Positions 56,006-64,000 of a DNA stretch of 64,000 nucleotides are shown here, piece after piece; within the stretch, counting starts at the first letter, position 1, and each line of letters opens with the position of its first letter. This DNA is from WTGU01 sp965242855. GTDB taxonomy: Bacteria > Pseudomonadota > Alphaproteobacteria > UBA828. The DNA is taken from NCBI GenBank assembly GCA_965242855.1, contig OZ251509.1:2914001-2978000 (forward strand), written 5' to 3'. The translations under genes were made by a program, and so were the position numbers. The notes under the pieces are model-generated. The model made no database searches and was not told where the DNA came from. It saw only the letters and a list, made by a program, of their open reading frames with translations.

Positions 56006-57232
56006 ATGCCCCCTCCCGCCCCCGCCCCCGGCGCCGTCCCCCATGCCGCGGCGCGCATTTCCGCCTTTTACGCCGCCTATTTCCTGGTGGCGGGGATCGC
56101 GCTGCCGTTCTGGCCGCTCTTCCTGGAGGCGCGCGGGCTCTCGATCGCCGAAATCGGCCTGACGCTGGGGCTCACGCTGCTGCTCCGCGCCGCCGCCGGC
56201 CCCTTCATCGGCCGCTTCGCCGACCGCCGGGGCGGCGCCCGCGGGACGCTGATCGCCTGTGCCCTCGCCAGCCTGCCGACCGCGGCGGCCTTCTATTGGA
56301 CCTGGGGATTCTGGCCCGTCTTCGTCGTCAGCGCCGCCTTCACCCTGGCCTATGCCGGCGTGTTGCCGCTCGGCGAAACCATCGCGCTCCGCACGGTCCC
56401 GGCCGAGGCCGGCTATGGCCGGGTCCGGCTCTGGGGCTCCGTCTCCTACCTCGCGGCCGCCGCCGCCGGCGGGGCCGTCCTGGAGATCGAGGCCGCGCCC
56501 TCCGCCGACCTGATCGTGACCATGGTGCTGGCCGCCACCGCCCTGCTGGCCGCCGGCGCGCTGACGATGCCGGAGCGGCCGGGCGCGGGCGCCGCGCCGA
56601 CGGCGCCGATCCTGGGCCTGCTGGGGGAGCGGCGGTTTCGCCTGATGGTCCTCGCGACCACCGCGATCAGCGGTTCGCACGCGGTGTTCTACGGGTTCTC
56701 CGCCCTGCACTGGATCGGCGCGGGAATCGCGGAATGGATCGTCGGTCTCCTGTGGGCGGGCGGCGTCGTCGCCGAGGTGGTCCTCTTCTCGTGCGGCGGA
56801 TCGGCCGTCCGCCGCCTGGGGCCGGTCGGGCTGATCGGGCTCGCCGCCGCCGCCGGGGTGGTGCGCTGGGCGGCGCTCGCCGCGACGACCGAGCTCTGGG
56901 CCCTGGCCCTCGCCCAATGCCTGCATGCCTTCACCTTCGGCGCCATGCATCTCGGCGCGATGGCGTTCATCGCGCGAACGGTGCCGGCCGCCTCGGCGAA
57001 CACCGCGCAGTCGCTGTTCTCCGCGCTGACCGGCGGCGTCGGGCTGGGCGCCGGATTGCTGGCCGCGGGCGCGCTCTACGCCGCCTGGGGCGCCGACGCC
57101 TATTGGGCGTGCGCGGCGGTCTCGGGGGCCGGCGGCGTCTCGGTGCTGATCCTGTGGAGGGCGACCCGCGACGCGGCGCGGGCTCAGCCGCCGGCCCCTT
57201 CGCGGGCCAGCACGAAGCGCCGGTCGCAATAG
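56006..57232 (+). CDS. MFS transporter (MFS_1-like)
   Basis: 408 residues with about twelve hydrophobic helices. FYAAYFLVAGIALPFWPLFL at helix 1, GRFADRRGG in the loop between helices 2 and 3, and GRVRLWGSVSYL near helix 5 resemble the HcaT/LacY-like group. Substrate unknown. The start at 56006 avoids an Arg-rich leader. Its 3' end overlaps the small zinc-finger gene on the other strand by 49 bp. Confidence 0.88.
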   Translation: MPPPAPAPGAVPHAAARISAFYAAYFLVAGIALPFWPLFLEARGLSIAEIGLTLGLTLLLRAAAGPFIGRFADRRGGARGTLIACALASLPTAAAFYWTWGFWPVFVVSAAFTLAYAGVLPLGETIALRTVPAEAGYGRVRLWGSVSYLAAAAAGGAVLEIEAAPSADLIVTMVLAATALLAAGALTMPERPGAGAAPTAPILGLLGERRFRLMVLATTAISGSHAVFYGFSALHWIGAGIAEWIVGLLWAGGVVAEVVLFSCGGSAVRRLGPVGLIGLAAAAGVVRWAALAATTELWALALAQCLHAFTFGAMHLGAMAFIARTVPAASANTAQSLFSALTGGVGLGAGLLAAGALYAAWGADAYWACAAVSGAGGVSVLILWRATRDAARAQPPAPSRASTKRRSQ

Positions 57233-57357
57233 GGGCAGTCGACCGCGCCCTCGCCCTCCAGGTTGAGGAACACGCGCGGGTGGCCGAGCGCGCCGCCGCC
57301 GTTGCATGCGACGGTGGTGTCGGTCACCTTGATGACTTCGGGCGGATCGATGGGCAC
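57184..57357 (-). CDS. Zinc-finger domain protein (NDUFS6-type)
   Basis: 57 residues from a GTG: begins PIDPPEVIKVTDTTVACNGG. It contains GALGHPRVFLNLE and the CPYCDRRF pair. The C...H...CxxC zinc set is that of the small complex I assembly or accessory subunit family found in alphaproteobacteria and mitochondria. Antisense to the end of the MFS gene. Confidence 0.85.
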   Translation of the reverse strand: MPIDPPEVIKVTDTTVACNGGGALGHPRVFLNLEGEGAVDCPYCDRRFVLAREGAGG

Positions 57358-57452
57358 GGGCGGTTCCCCGACATTGACGCCGCCGACGGGGCGATGATAC
57401 CCGTCGACCGGCGCCGTTCAACCGGGCGCCGCGGCGCGGGGGTCTCGCGAAC

Positions 57453-58394
57453 ATGACCGAGGACGCCACCGGGGCGCCGGGCGAACGGCCGGAGCGGCGG
57501 CGCGCGAGTCGAGCCATCCCCTTCGTCCGGGAGCTCGACTTCACCTACGGCGAGGCGGCGCAAGTCGCGCCGTCGATCCGCCGGGTGGTCGCGCGCAATC
57601 CGAGCGTCTTCACCTTCCACGGCACCGGCACCTACATCGTCGGGCGCGGCGCCGTCGCCGTCATCGACGCCGGCCCCGACCTGACCGAGCATGTCGATGC
57701 CGTGCTCGACGCGGTGCGCGGCGAGACCGTGACCCACCTCGTCGTCACCCACACCCATATCGACCACTCGCCCGCGACCCGCCGCCTGAAGGCCGCGACC
57801 GGCGCGCCGACCTACGGCTACGGCCCGCACGGCGGCGGCGGGCCCGCCGCCGAGGAAGGGGCAGACCGGGATTTCACGCCGGACCATCGCCTCGCGGACG
57901 GGGCGGTCATCGCCGGCGCGGGCTGGACGCTGGAGGCCGTACACACGCCGGGGCACACCTCCAACCACCTTTGCTTCCTGCTCGCGGAGGAGCGGGCGCT
58001 GTTCTCAGGCGACCACGTGATGGGCTGGTCGACCACGGTGGTCTCGCCGCCGGACGGCGACATGGGCGCCTACATGGCGTCTTTGCGCAAGCTCATGGCG
58101 CGCGACGTCGAGACCTACTGGCCGACCCATGGCGCGCCCATTGCGGAACCGGCCCGGTATGTGCGCCGCCTCCACGACCATCGCCAGCGGCGGGAGGCGG
58201 AAATCCTGGCCTGCATCGGCGCCGCCGGGACGACGATCCCGGAGCTCGTCGCCAAGCTCTACCGCGGGCTGGACCGGCGGCTCCACAAGGCCGCCGCCCG
58301 CACCGTGCTCGCCCACCTGATTCATCTGGTGGAGGCCGGCCGCGTCGTCTGCCGCGGCGCGCCGGGAGAGGACTCCCGCTACACGACGCCGTGA
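57453..58394 (+). CDS. MBL-fold metallohydrolase (LACTB2/glyoxalase II-like)
   Basis: 313 residues. The metal motif is VTHTHIDHSPATRRL (HxHxDH), with further ligands in EAVHTPGHTSNHLCF and FSGDHVMGWST. The C-terminal 80 residues form a winged-helix-like tail (IPELVAKLYRGLDRRLHKAAARTVLAHLIHLVEAG) like LACTB2-type beta-lactamase relatives. Substrate unknown. Its TGA lies in the first unit of a 26-bp repeat array. Confidence 0.9.
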   Translation: MTEDATGAPGERPERRRASRAIPFVRELDFTYGEAAQVAPSIRRVVARNPSVFTFHGTGTYIVGRGAVAVIDAGPDLTEHVDAVLDAVRGETVTHLVVTHTHIDHSPATRRLKAATGAPTYGYGPHGGGGPAAEEGADRDFTPDHRLADGAVIAGAGWTLEAVHTPGHTSNHLCFLLAEERALFSGDHVMGWSTTVVSPPDGDMGAYMASLRKLMARDVETYWPTHGAPIAEPARYVRRLHDHRQRREAEILACIGAAGTTIPELVAKLYRGLDRRLHKAAARTVLAHLIHLVEAGRVVCRGAPGEDSRYTTP

Positions 58395-58540
58395 GCCTGC
58401 CGGCTTGCTGAATGCCGTGAGCCTGCCGGCTCAACAAACGCCGTGAGCCTGCCGGCTCAACAAACGCCGTGAGCCTGCCGGCTCAACAAATGCCGTGAGC
58501 CTGCCGGCTCAACAAATGCCGTGAGCCTGCCGGCTCAACG
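58388..58540. repeat. Six-copy 26-bp tandem repeat between convergent genes
   Basis: gccgtgagcctgccggct begins at 58388, 58414, 58440, 58466, 58492 and 58518, an exact 26-bp period. The units end in caacaaac or caacaaat; the first is divergent and the last is cut short. The first copy holds the stop of the MBL gene, the last the stop of the aldolase gene. Each unit has an AGCC/GGCT mini-hairpin. Confidence 0.93.
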
Positions 58541-59320
58541 CCTCTTCGGCGGGTCGTCGCGGAAGCCGTCGACCTGGGTGCAGGCGGCACCTTGCAGCAG
58601 GCGCGCGTCGCTGCCGGCGATCACCATGTCGTAGCCCTGCTCGAAGGTCCAGTTGACGGACTTGCCGGGCCGGGGGACGGTGCCGAGCAGCTTCCCCGTC
58701 GCCCGCATCTCGCTCTCGGCGCGTTCGATCAGGTCGGTCACCGCCGGTTCCTCGAGCCGGAGCATGTGGCCGATGCTGGCGGAAACGTCGCTCGGCCCCA
58801 GGAACAGCATGTCGACGCCGTCGACGGCGGCGATCTCCGCGATATTGCCGACCGCTTCTTCCGTCTCGATCTGGCAGGCGATCAGCAGGTTGTCGGGCAT
58901 GGCGTCGAGATAGTCCTTCAGGCGCGCCCCCCAGCGGGAGCAGCGGGCGGCGTGGGGCGCGACGCCGCGCACGCCGACCGTCGGATAGTGGCAGGCGGCG
59001 ACGGCGGCCTCGGCCTCGGCGGCGTTCTGCACATAGGGCACGATGATGCCCATGACACCGATATCCAGTGCGCGCTTGATGTAGACCATGTCGTTCCACG
59101 GCACCCGCATCATCGGCGTCACCCCGGATCCGGCCGCCGCCTGCATCAGGCCGACGGCGTTCAGGAGATCGCCCGGTCCGTGCTCGTGGTCGATGACCAC
59201 GGCGTCGTAACCGGCGTTGGCGACGATCTCGGCGGCGATGGGGCTCCCCATCGAGAGCCAGGCGGCGAGCGCGGGCTCGCCCGCGAGCATCTTCTTCTTG
59301 CAGCGATTTTCGAAAGTCAT
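58535..59320 (-). CDS. HpcH/HpaI aldolase family protein
   Basis: 261 residues. LAAWLSMGSPIAAEIVANAG, VVIDHEHGPGD and MMRVPWNDMVYIKRALDIGVMGIIVPYVQNAAEA are characteristic of class II pyruvate aldolases. Metal ligands are Glu in CQIETEEAV and Asp in FLGPSDVSASIG. It cleaves or forms 4-hydroxy-2-oxo acids. A related pathway gene, a 2-oxo acid hydratase, lies 0.8 kb away on the other strand. Confidence 0.9.
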   Translation of the reverse strand: MTFENRCKKKMLAGEPALAAWLSMGSPIAAEIVANAGYDAVVIDHEHGPGDLLNAVGLMQAAAGSGVTPMMRVPWNDMVYIKRALDIGVMGIIVPYVQNAAEAEAAVAACHYPTVGVRGVAPHAARCSRWGARLKDYLDAMPDNLLIACQIETEEAVGNIAEIAAVDGVDMLFLGPSDVSASIGHMLRLEEPAVTDLIERAESEMRATGKLLGTVPRPGKSVNWTFEQGYDMVIAGSDARLLQGAACTQVDGFRDDPPKRR

Positions 59321-59563
59321 GGCGGTGGCTCCCGATGGCGTGGAAGGACGAAACGTTCGCGGCGGGCGGCGGACTTCACCCTAACATGGAGGACGGGCGC
59401 GAGACAGGGCGCCGCCCGCCGCCCCACCCCGGATACGCCGGCGCATGCGGGGAGTCGTATCGGCAAAGGGAGCGCGCTTTACGCCATGGCGCACGCCCGT
59501 TAGCGTGCGAACCGTATCGACGCCGGCCGCCCGCGCGGCGGCGGACGAAGGGGAGGATCGGCC

Positions 59564-60055
59564 ATGCCTCGCATCTCGCGCATTCTCGACCGGCCGCGCC
59601 GGGCGGCCTGGGCCTTTCTCGCCGTTCTGCTCGTCGTGCCGGCGGCCCATGCCGGCGAAGGGCACGGCACGGCGGCGGAGGCGAGGGCCATGGTGGCCGC
59701 GGCTGTCGCCTATTACGACGAGGTCGGGGCGGAAGCGGCGTTCGCCAAATTCACCGACGATCCGGCGCCCATGTTCCGCGACCGCGATCTCTACGTGTTC
59801 GTCATCGACGAAGACGCCGTGACCGTCGCCATCGGCCAGGACACCGCGCCTTCCCGGATCGGCCGCAGCTCGCTCGGGTTCATGGACGCCGACGGCGTCG
59901 ACATCGGGCGGGCGGTCCTCGCCGCCGCCGCGCCGGACGGCGGATGGGCCCGTTACAGATGGCGCAACCCGGCGACCGGCGAGATCGAGCCCAAGGCGAG
60001 CTGGGTCGTCTCGCACGATGGCTACGTCTTCGGAGTCGGCATCTACAATCCGTAA
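59564..60055 (+). CDS. Periplasmic single Cache domain protein
   Basis: 163 residues with a signal peptide (hydrophobic AAWAFLAVLLVVPAAHA, cleavage near residue 30). The rest is a single Cache fold: AVAYYDEVGAEAAFAKF, LYVFVIDED and WVVSHDGYVFGVGIYNP, the ending common to sCache_2 proteins. It has no output domain, so it may be a secreted ligand-binding partner. Followed 46 bp later by the hydratase gene. Confidence 0.82.
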   Translation: MPRISRILDRPRRAAWAFLAVLLVVPAAHAGEGHGTAAEARAMVAAAVAYYDEVGAEAAFAKFTDDPAPMFRDRDLYVFVIDEDAVTVAIGQDTAPSRIGRSSLGFMDADGVDIGRAVLAAAAPDGGWARYRWRNPATGEIEPKASWVVSHDGYVFGVGIYNP

Positions 60056-60101
60056 GCGCCGCGCGATCGGCGCCGGCCGTGCTTCGGGGAAGGGGAACCG
60101 C

Positions 60102-60902
60102 ATGACGGAACGCGAACGGCGGGCGGCGGTGCTCGCCGACCGACTCTTCGCCGAGCACGCGGAACGACGGCCGTTCCGCCCGCTCCGGGATGCCGAGCGG
60201 CCCGGTTCCCTCGAAGAGGGCTATCTGGTCCAGCGTCTGCTCAACGAGCGCTACGCCGCGGCGGGGCGCGGGGCCATCGCCGGCTACAAGGTCGGCCTCA
60301 CCTCCGAGGCGATCCGGGCGCTCTGCAACATCGACCAGCCGATCAGCGGGGCGATCTTCGCGCGCACCGTACGGCGCTCGCCGGCGCGGGTCGCGCGCGC
60401 CGACTTCGTTCATCTCGGACTCGAATTCGAGCTCGCCGTCGAAATCGGCGGCGCCTTTCTCCCCGAAGACGCGCCGTTCTCGCTGGGTGACGCCGAAGCC
60501 CGCGTCGAGGCATGCATGCCTGCGTTCGAGCTGATCGACGATCGCCACGCCGACTACGGCGCCCTCGACGCCCTCTCCGTCCTCGCCGACAATTCGTGGT
60601 GCGGCGGCGTCGTTCTGGGCCCGCGCCGCACCGATTGGCGCGCGCTCGACCTCGCGCGCAACCCGGTGTCGCTGCGGGTCAACGACGCGCCGCTGGAGCC
60701 GGCGGTCACCGGCGCGGCCATGGGGCATCCGTTGCAATCCCTGGTCTGGCTCGCCGACCGGCTCGCCGACCGGGATACGGCGCTCGCGCCCGGCATGATC
60801 GTGATGACGGGAAGCACGCTCGCCACGCGGTTCCCCGACGCAGGCGACCGCTTCGCCTACGAAATCGCCGGGATCGGCACGGTCCGGGTCGAGGTCGTTT
60901 GA
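60102..60902 (+). CDS. 2-oxo acid hydratase-like protein (HpaH/MhpD family)
   Basis: 266 residues from the ATG at 60102 after GGGGAAGGGGAA. GYKVGLTSEAI, FVHLGLEFELAVEIG and PAFELIDDRH give the FAH-like fold and its acidic metal ligands (Glu, Glu, Asp). Relatives hydrate 2-oxopent-4-enoate-type compounds in aromatic breakdown, or decarboxylate 4-oxalocrotonate. The aldolase nearby fits a meta-cleavage end pathway, although ring-cleavage genes are not present. Confidence 0.85.
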   Translation: MTERERRAAVLADRLFAEHAERRPFRPLRDAERPGSLEEGYLVQRLLNERYAAAGRGAIAGYKVGLTSEAIRALCNIDQPISGAIFARTVRRSPARVARADFVHLGLEFELAVEIGGAFLPEDAPFSLGDAEARVEACMPAFELIDDRHADYGALDALSVLADNSWCGGVVLGPRRTDWRALDLARNPVSLRVNDAPLEPAVTGAAMGHPLQSLVWLADRLADRDTALAPGMIVMTGSTLATRFPDAGDRFAYEIAGIGTVRVEVV

Positions 60903-60924
60903 CGGCCCCGCCCCGGCGCGTCGC

Positions 60925-62076
60925 CTATGGCGGGCCGGAGGCCGATCTGCGCGCGATGGGAACGTCGCGGTGGACATGGACGCAGATCAGGAAGCCGAAG
61001 CCCAGCATCAGGCTGACCATGGCGCTGCCGCCGTAGGACATCAGCGGCAACGGCAGGCCGACGACCGGCAGCAATCCCATCACCATCGCGATGTTGAAGA
61101 AGACGTGGAAGAAGAACGTGACCGTCACTCCCATGCCGAGGAGGCGGCCGAAGTGGTTTTCGCTTCGGGCGGAAATCACGATCCCGCAGGTCGCTATCGA
61201 GAAGTAGAGAAGAAGGACGAAGCCGGCGCCGAGGAAGCCGTATTCCTCGGCCACCATCGTGAAGATGAAGTCGGTCTGCTTCTCCGGCAGAAAATTGAGG
61301 TGGCTCTGCGTGCCCTTGAGGTAGCCCTTCCCGAGCAGGCCGCCGGAGCCCAGCGCAATTTTCGACTGGATGATGTGGTAACCGGTGCCGAGCGGATCCG
61401 ATTCCGGATCGAAGAAGGTGAGGACGCGGGCCTTTTGATAATCGCGGAGAAACTGCCAGGCGACCGGCACGGTGGCGAGGGCGGCGGCGACGGCCGCACC
61501 GAGCTTCCAAAGCTTCAACCCCGCCAGAAACAGCATGACCGTGCCGCAGAGCACGAGAAGCACGGCCGTCCCGAGGTCCGGCTGACGCAGGACGAGCGCC
61601 GCGGGCGCGAGGATCATCAGGACCGGCGGAACGAGCACGCGCACGCGGCGCATGTCGTCGAGCGATATGCCGTGGAAGTAGCGCGCCAGCGCGAGAATCA
61701 GCGCGGCTTTCATGAGCTCCGATGGCTGCGCCTGGACCACACCAAGGTCGACCCAACGCTGCGCGCCCATGACCGTCGCCCCGAGCAGCTCCACGCCGAC
61801 CAGCAGGACGAAGGTGAGGCCGTAGAACGCATAGGCGAGGCGCAGCCAGAGGCGAATGTCGGTCACCGACACCGCGATCATCAGGACCAAGCCGATGCCG
61901 AAATGAATCGCCTGCCGATGCGCCCACGGTTCGACGGAGCCACCCGCCGCCGAGAGCAGCATCGTGATGCCGGCCGCACCGATGCCGCAAATCAGCAGGA
62001 TCACGAGCCAGTTGAGACGAAGGACGCGCTCCGAGAAGGTCAGGCTTCGCTGGTTCCGGATGTCCGCCTGCGCCAT
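60925..62076 (-). CDS. rodA: Rod shape-determining protein RodA
   Basis: 383 residues with about ten helices. Typical SEDS segments: GAQRWVDLGVVQAQPSELMKAAL, DLGTAVLLVLCG, IIQSKIALGSGGLLGKGYLKGTQSHLNFLPEKQTDFIF (loop with the catalytic Asp region) and GLPLPLMSYGGSAM. Peptidoglycan glycosyltransferase of the elongation machinery, working with PBP2 encoded 9 bp upstream. Confidence 0.97.
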   Translation of the reverse strand: MAQADIRNQRSLTFSERVLRLNWLVILLICGIGAAGITMLLSAAGGSVEPWAHRQAIHFGIGLVLMIAVSVTDIRLWLRLAYAFYGLTFVLLVGVELLGATVMGAQRWVDLGVVQAQPSELMKAALILALARYFHGISLDDMRRVRVLVPPVLMILAPAALVLRQPDLGTAVLLVLCGTVMLFLAGLKLWKLGAAVAAALATVPVAWQFLRDYQKARVLTFFDPESDPLGTGYHIIQSKIALGSGGLLGKGYLKGTQSHLNFLPEKQTDFIFTMVAEEYGFLGAGFVLLLYFSIATCGIVISARSENHFGRLLGMGVTVTFFFHVFFNIAMVMGLLPVVGLPLPLMSYGGSAMVSLMLGFGFLICVHVHRDVPIARRSASGPP

Positions 62077-62085
62077 GGTCCCGTT

Positions 62086-63957
62086 CTAGCCGGCCGCCGG
62101 ATCGGCACGGGTCGGCGCGTCGTCCCGCCCCGACGGGTCCCGGCGTTGGACCTCGCGCATGATGTCGCGCGCGATCGGCGCCGCGACGGCGGAGCCGCTC
62201 CCGCCATGTTCCACGATGACGGCAGCGCCGTAACGCGGCCTCTCCACCGGCGCGTAGGCGACGAAGAGGGCGTGATCGCGCTCCTCCCACGGGCGCTCCT
62301 CGTTCTTGAGCACGCGGGTCCTGCGTTCGTGCTCGGAAATCCGACGAACCTGCGCGGTTCCCGTCTTGCCGGACATCGCGAAGGCAGGTTCGTCGATCCG
62401 CGCGCGATAGGCCGTCCCGTCGGGTTCGTTGACGACTTGGCGCATGCTCTCTCGGACGACGTCGAAGTGGGCGGGAGAGATCGCCAGCGAAGGGAACGCC
62501 TCGCGCCGCCGTGCGACCGGTTGCCCGTCGCGGACGACGCCGCGCACGAGACGAGGCGCGACCGCGATGCCGCCGTTCGCGATGCGCGCGACCATGACCG
62601 CGAGCTGAAGCGGCGTCGTCAGCACGTAACTCTGGCCGATACCGACCAGCAGCGTCTCGCCCATCTGCCAGCGCTCGCCGCGCACCGCGCGCTTCCACTC
62701 TCGCGTGGGCATCAAGCCCGGCCGCTCGCCGGGGAGCGCGATGTCGAGCTTCCCGCCAAGGCCGAACCGCACGGCCATCGCCCCGATTCGATCTATGCCG
62801 ACCCGCTTGGCCACCTCGTAGAAGTAAACGTCGCACGATTCCGCGATGCCGCGCACCATGGCGACGCTCCCGTGCCCGCCACGCCGCCAGCATCGGAAGC
62901 TGTGGTTGCCCACTTCGAGAAAGCCCGGGCAGTAAAAGCGCTGCTCCGGCCCAACCGCTCCGCTCTCGAGCGCCGCCAGCGCCACGACCATCTTGAACGT
63001 GGAACCTGGAGGATACTGGCCGGCGATCGACTTGTTGTTGAGCGGCAGGCGGGGATGGCTGATCAGGGCGCTCCACTCCCGCCGGCTCAAACCGGTGGCG
63101 AAGGCGTTCGGGTCGTAGCTGGGGACCGACGCGAGCGCGAGGAGCTCCCCCGAATGGACGTCGATGACGACGGCGGAGCCGCTTTCGTCGCCGAAGCGGG
63201 CCATGGCGTATTGCTGTAGCCCGAGGTCAATCGTCAGCATGTGGTCGTCGCCCGGCTGGCCGTCCTGCCGGGCGAGCTCGCGGACGATGCGGCCGTAGGC
63301 GTTCACCTCGACCTGCCGGGTGCCGGCCTTACCGCGGAGGGATTTCTCCAGCACCTTCTCGGCACCGCTCTTCCCCACGCGGACGCCGGGCAGGGCGAGC
63401 ATTGGATCGTCTTCCATTTCCGCCTCGCCGACGGCGCCGATATAGCCCACGACGTGCGCCGTATCGGGGCCGAAGGCGTAGCGGCGGCTCCGCCCCACCT
63501 CGATCATGACCCCCGGCAGATTGGGGACGTTGACCTCGATCCGGGAGACTTCCTTCCAGGTCAGGTGTTCGCGCACCATGACGGGGACGAAACTCCGTTT
63601 GCGCCGGACCTCGCGTTCGATCCGCTCCCGTTCGTGGGCGTCCAGCGGCACGAGGGCCGCGACCCGTGCCAGCGCCACGTCGAGGTCCGACACCGCCTCC
63701 GGAATCAGCACCAGCCGGTAGTTCAGGCGGTTCCCGGCCAGAAGCTGCCCGGAGCGGTCGAAGATGCGGCCGCGCGGCGGCGGCAGGAGATGGATGTCGA
63801 TTCGATTCTCGTCGGCCAGCATCGTATAGCGCTCGGAATCGACGACCTGAAGCTGGTAGAGTCGGCCGGCGAGACCGGCGATCAGCAGCGTCTGAAGGCC
63901 GCCCACGAGGAACGCACGCCGCGTGAACAGGGCGGAACGTCCGATTTCGCCCTGCAT
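62086..63957 (-). CDS. mrdA: Penicillin-binding protein 2 (peptidoglycan transpeptidase)
   Basis: 623 residues. One N-terminal membrane anchor (AFLVGGLQTLLIAGLAG), a dimerisation/pedestal region, and a transpeptidase domain with the active Ser in PPGSTFKM (SxxK), SCD in AESCDVYFYE and KTG in MSGKTGTAQV. Cross-links peptidoglycan during cell elongation. The upstream gene ends one base before its ATG, so the operon continues beyond the window. Confidence 0.97.
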   Translation of the reverse strand: MQGEIGRSALFTRRAFLVGGLQTLLIAGLAGRLYQLQVVDSERYTMLADENRIDIHLLPPPRGRIFDRSGQLLAGNRLNYRLVLIPEAVSDLDVALARVAALVPLDAHERERIEREVRRKRSFVPVMVREHLTWKEVSRIEVNVPNLPGVMIEVGRSRRYAFGPDTAHVVGYIGAVGEAEMEDDPMLALPGVRVGKSGAEKVLEKSLRGKAGTRQVEVNAYGRIVRELARQDGQPGDDHMLTIDLGLQQYAMARFGDESGSAVVIDVHSGELLALASVPSYDPNAFATGLSRREWSALISHPRLPLNNKSIAGQYPPGSTFKMVVALAALESGAVGPEQRFYCPGFLEVGNHSFRCWRRGGHGSVAMVRGIAESCDVYFYEVAKRVGIDRIGAMAVRFGLGGKLDIALPGERPGLMPTREWKRAVRGERWQMGETLLVGIGQSYVLTTPLQLAVMVARIANGGIAVAPRLVRGVVRDGQPVARRREAFPSLAISPAHFDVVRESMRQVVNEPDGTAYRARIDEPAFAMSGKTGTAQVRRISEHERRTRVLKNEERPWEERDHALFVAYAPVERPRYGAAVIVEHGGSGSAVAAPIARDIMREVQRRDPSGRDDAPTRADPAAG

Positions 63958-63958
63958 C

Positions 63959-64000
63959 TCAGCCTGCCGGGCGCGCGACCAGAGCGCCGACGCCGTTGAG
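63959..64000 (-). CDS. mreD: C-terminal end of a gene upstream of mrdA, probably mreD
   Basis: Only the last 13 codons and the TGA are in the window. The residues themselves are not diagnostic. The assignment rests on the common mreB-mreC-mreD-mrdA-rodA order and the near-contact with the mrdA start. Confidence 0.4.
   Translation of the reverse strand, partial: LNGVGALVARPAG

Overview
The window is a high-GC bacterial chromosome segment, almost certainly from an alphaproteobacterium. The evidence is the ChvG/ChvI two-component pair near an ATP-type PEP carboxykinase, the three-gene transhydrogenase pntAA-pntAB-pntB, an NDUFS6-type zinc-finger protein, two-ATPase carbohydrate ABC importers and an rpsU promoter of the CTTGAC-N17-CTATAT type. 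I cannot place it more precisely. Gene density is high and most genes are ordinary housekeeping or transport genes, with several patches of foreign or decayed DNA.

Layout: 1-3310 is a long CRISPR array that runs off the left edge. It is followed by a leader, cas2 and a cas4-cas1 fusion on the minus strand. This is the adaptation module typical of subtype I-G (formerly I-U) or V-B, but no interference gene is visible to the right. 5.6-8.35 kb holds decayed phage material, including a Mu-F-like head protein fused to an ADP-ribosyltransferase domain and broken by a 14-bp near-duplication. 8.35-20.3 kb carries a DUF1326 protein, chvG/chvI, a broken HTH gene, a MATE pump, pckA, pepA-holC, an FAD oxidoreductase and an orphan histidine kinase. 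20.4-22.1 kb is a compact type II restriction-modification pair, followed by exonuclease III.

23.1-27.1 kb holds an RraA-like protein and an ABC exporter with a degenerate, much enlarged nucleotide-binding domain, coupled to a cyclic-nucleotide-binding protein. 27.2-32.2 kb is a five-gene glycan operon (three glycosyltransferases, a phosphatase, a deacetylase-like protein). 32.7-38.8 kb is a carbohydrate ABC importer whose two ATPases have complementary motif defects. 38.8-43.2 kb has mutS and phoR. 43.2-44.3 kb is a small AT-rich island with a transposase remnant and a methyltransferase.

44.5-64 kb holds rpsU, the pnt operon, a UbiB-family kinase, a radical SAM protein, two phosphonate-biosynthesis genes (phosphonopyruvate decarboxylase and a PEP mutase-nucleotidyltransferase fusion), polA with a degenerate proofreading domain, an MFS transporter and an MBL hydrolase. 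A six-copy 26-bp repeat separates two convergent genes there. The segment ends with HpaI-type aldolase and hydratase genes and the rod-shape genes mrdA-rodA, with the tail of a probable mreD.

The points most worth a second look are the effector-less CRISPR locus with its internal spacer-block duplication, the enlarged ABC domain with a three-times-repeated motif, the gpF-ART relic, the restriction-modification pair and the phosphonate genes. All calls come from reading the sequence; no database search was run.
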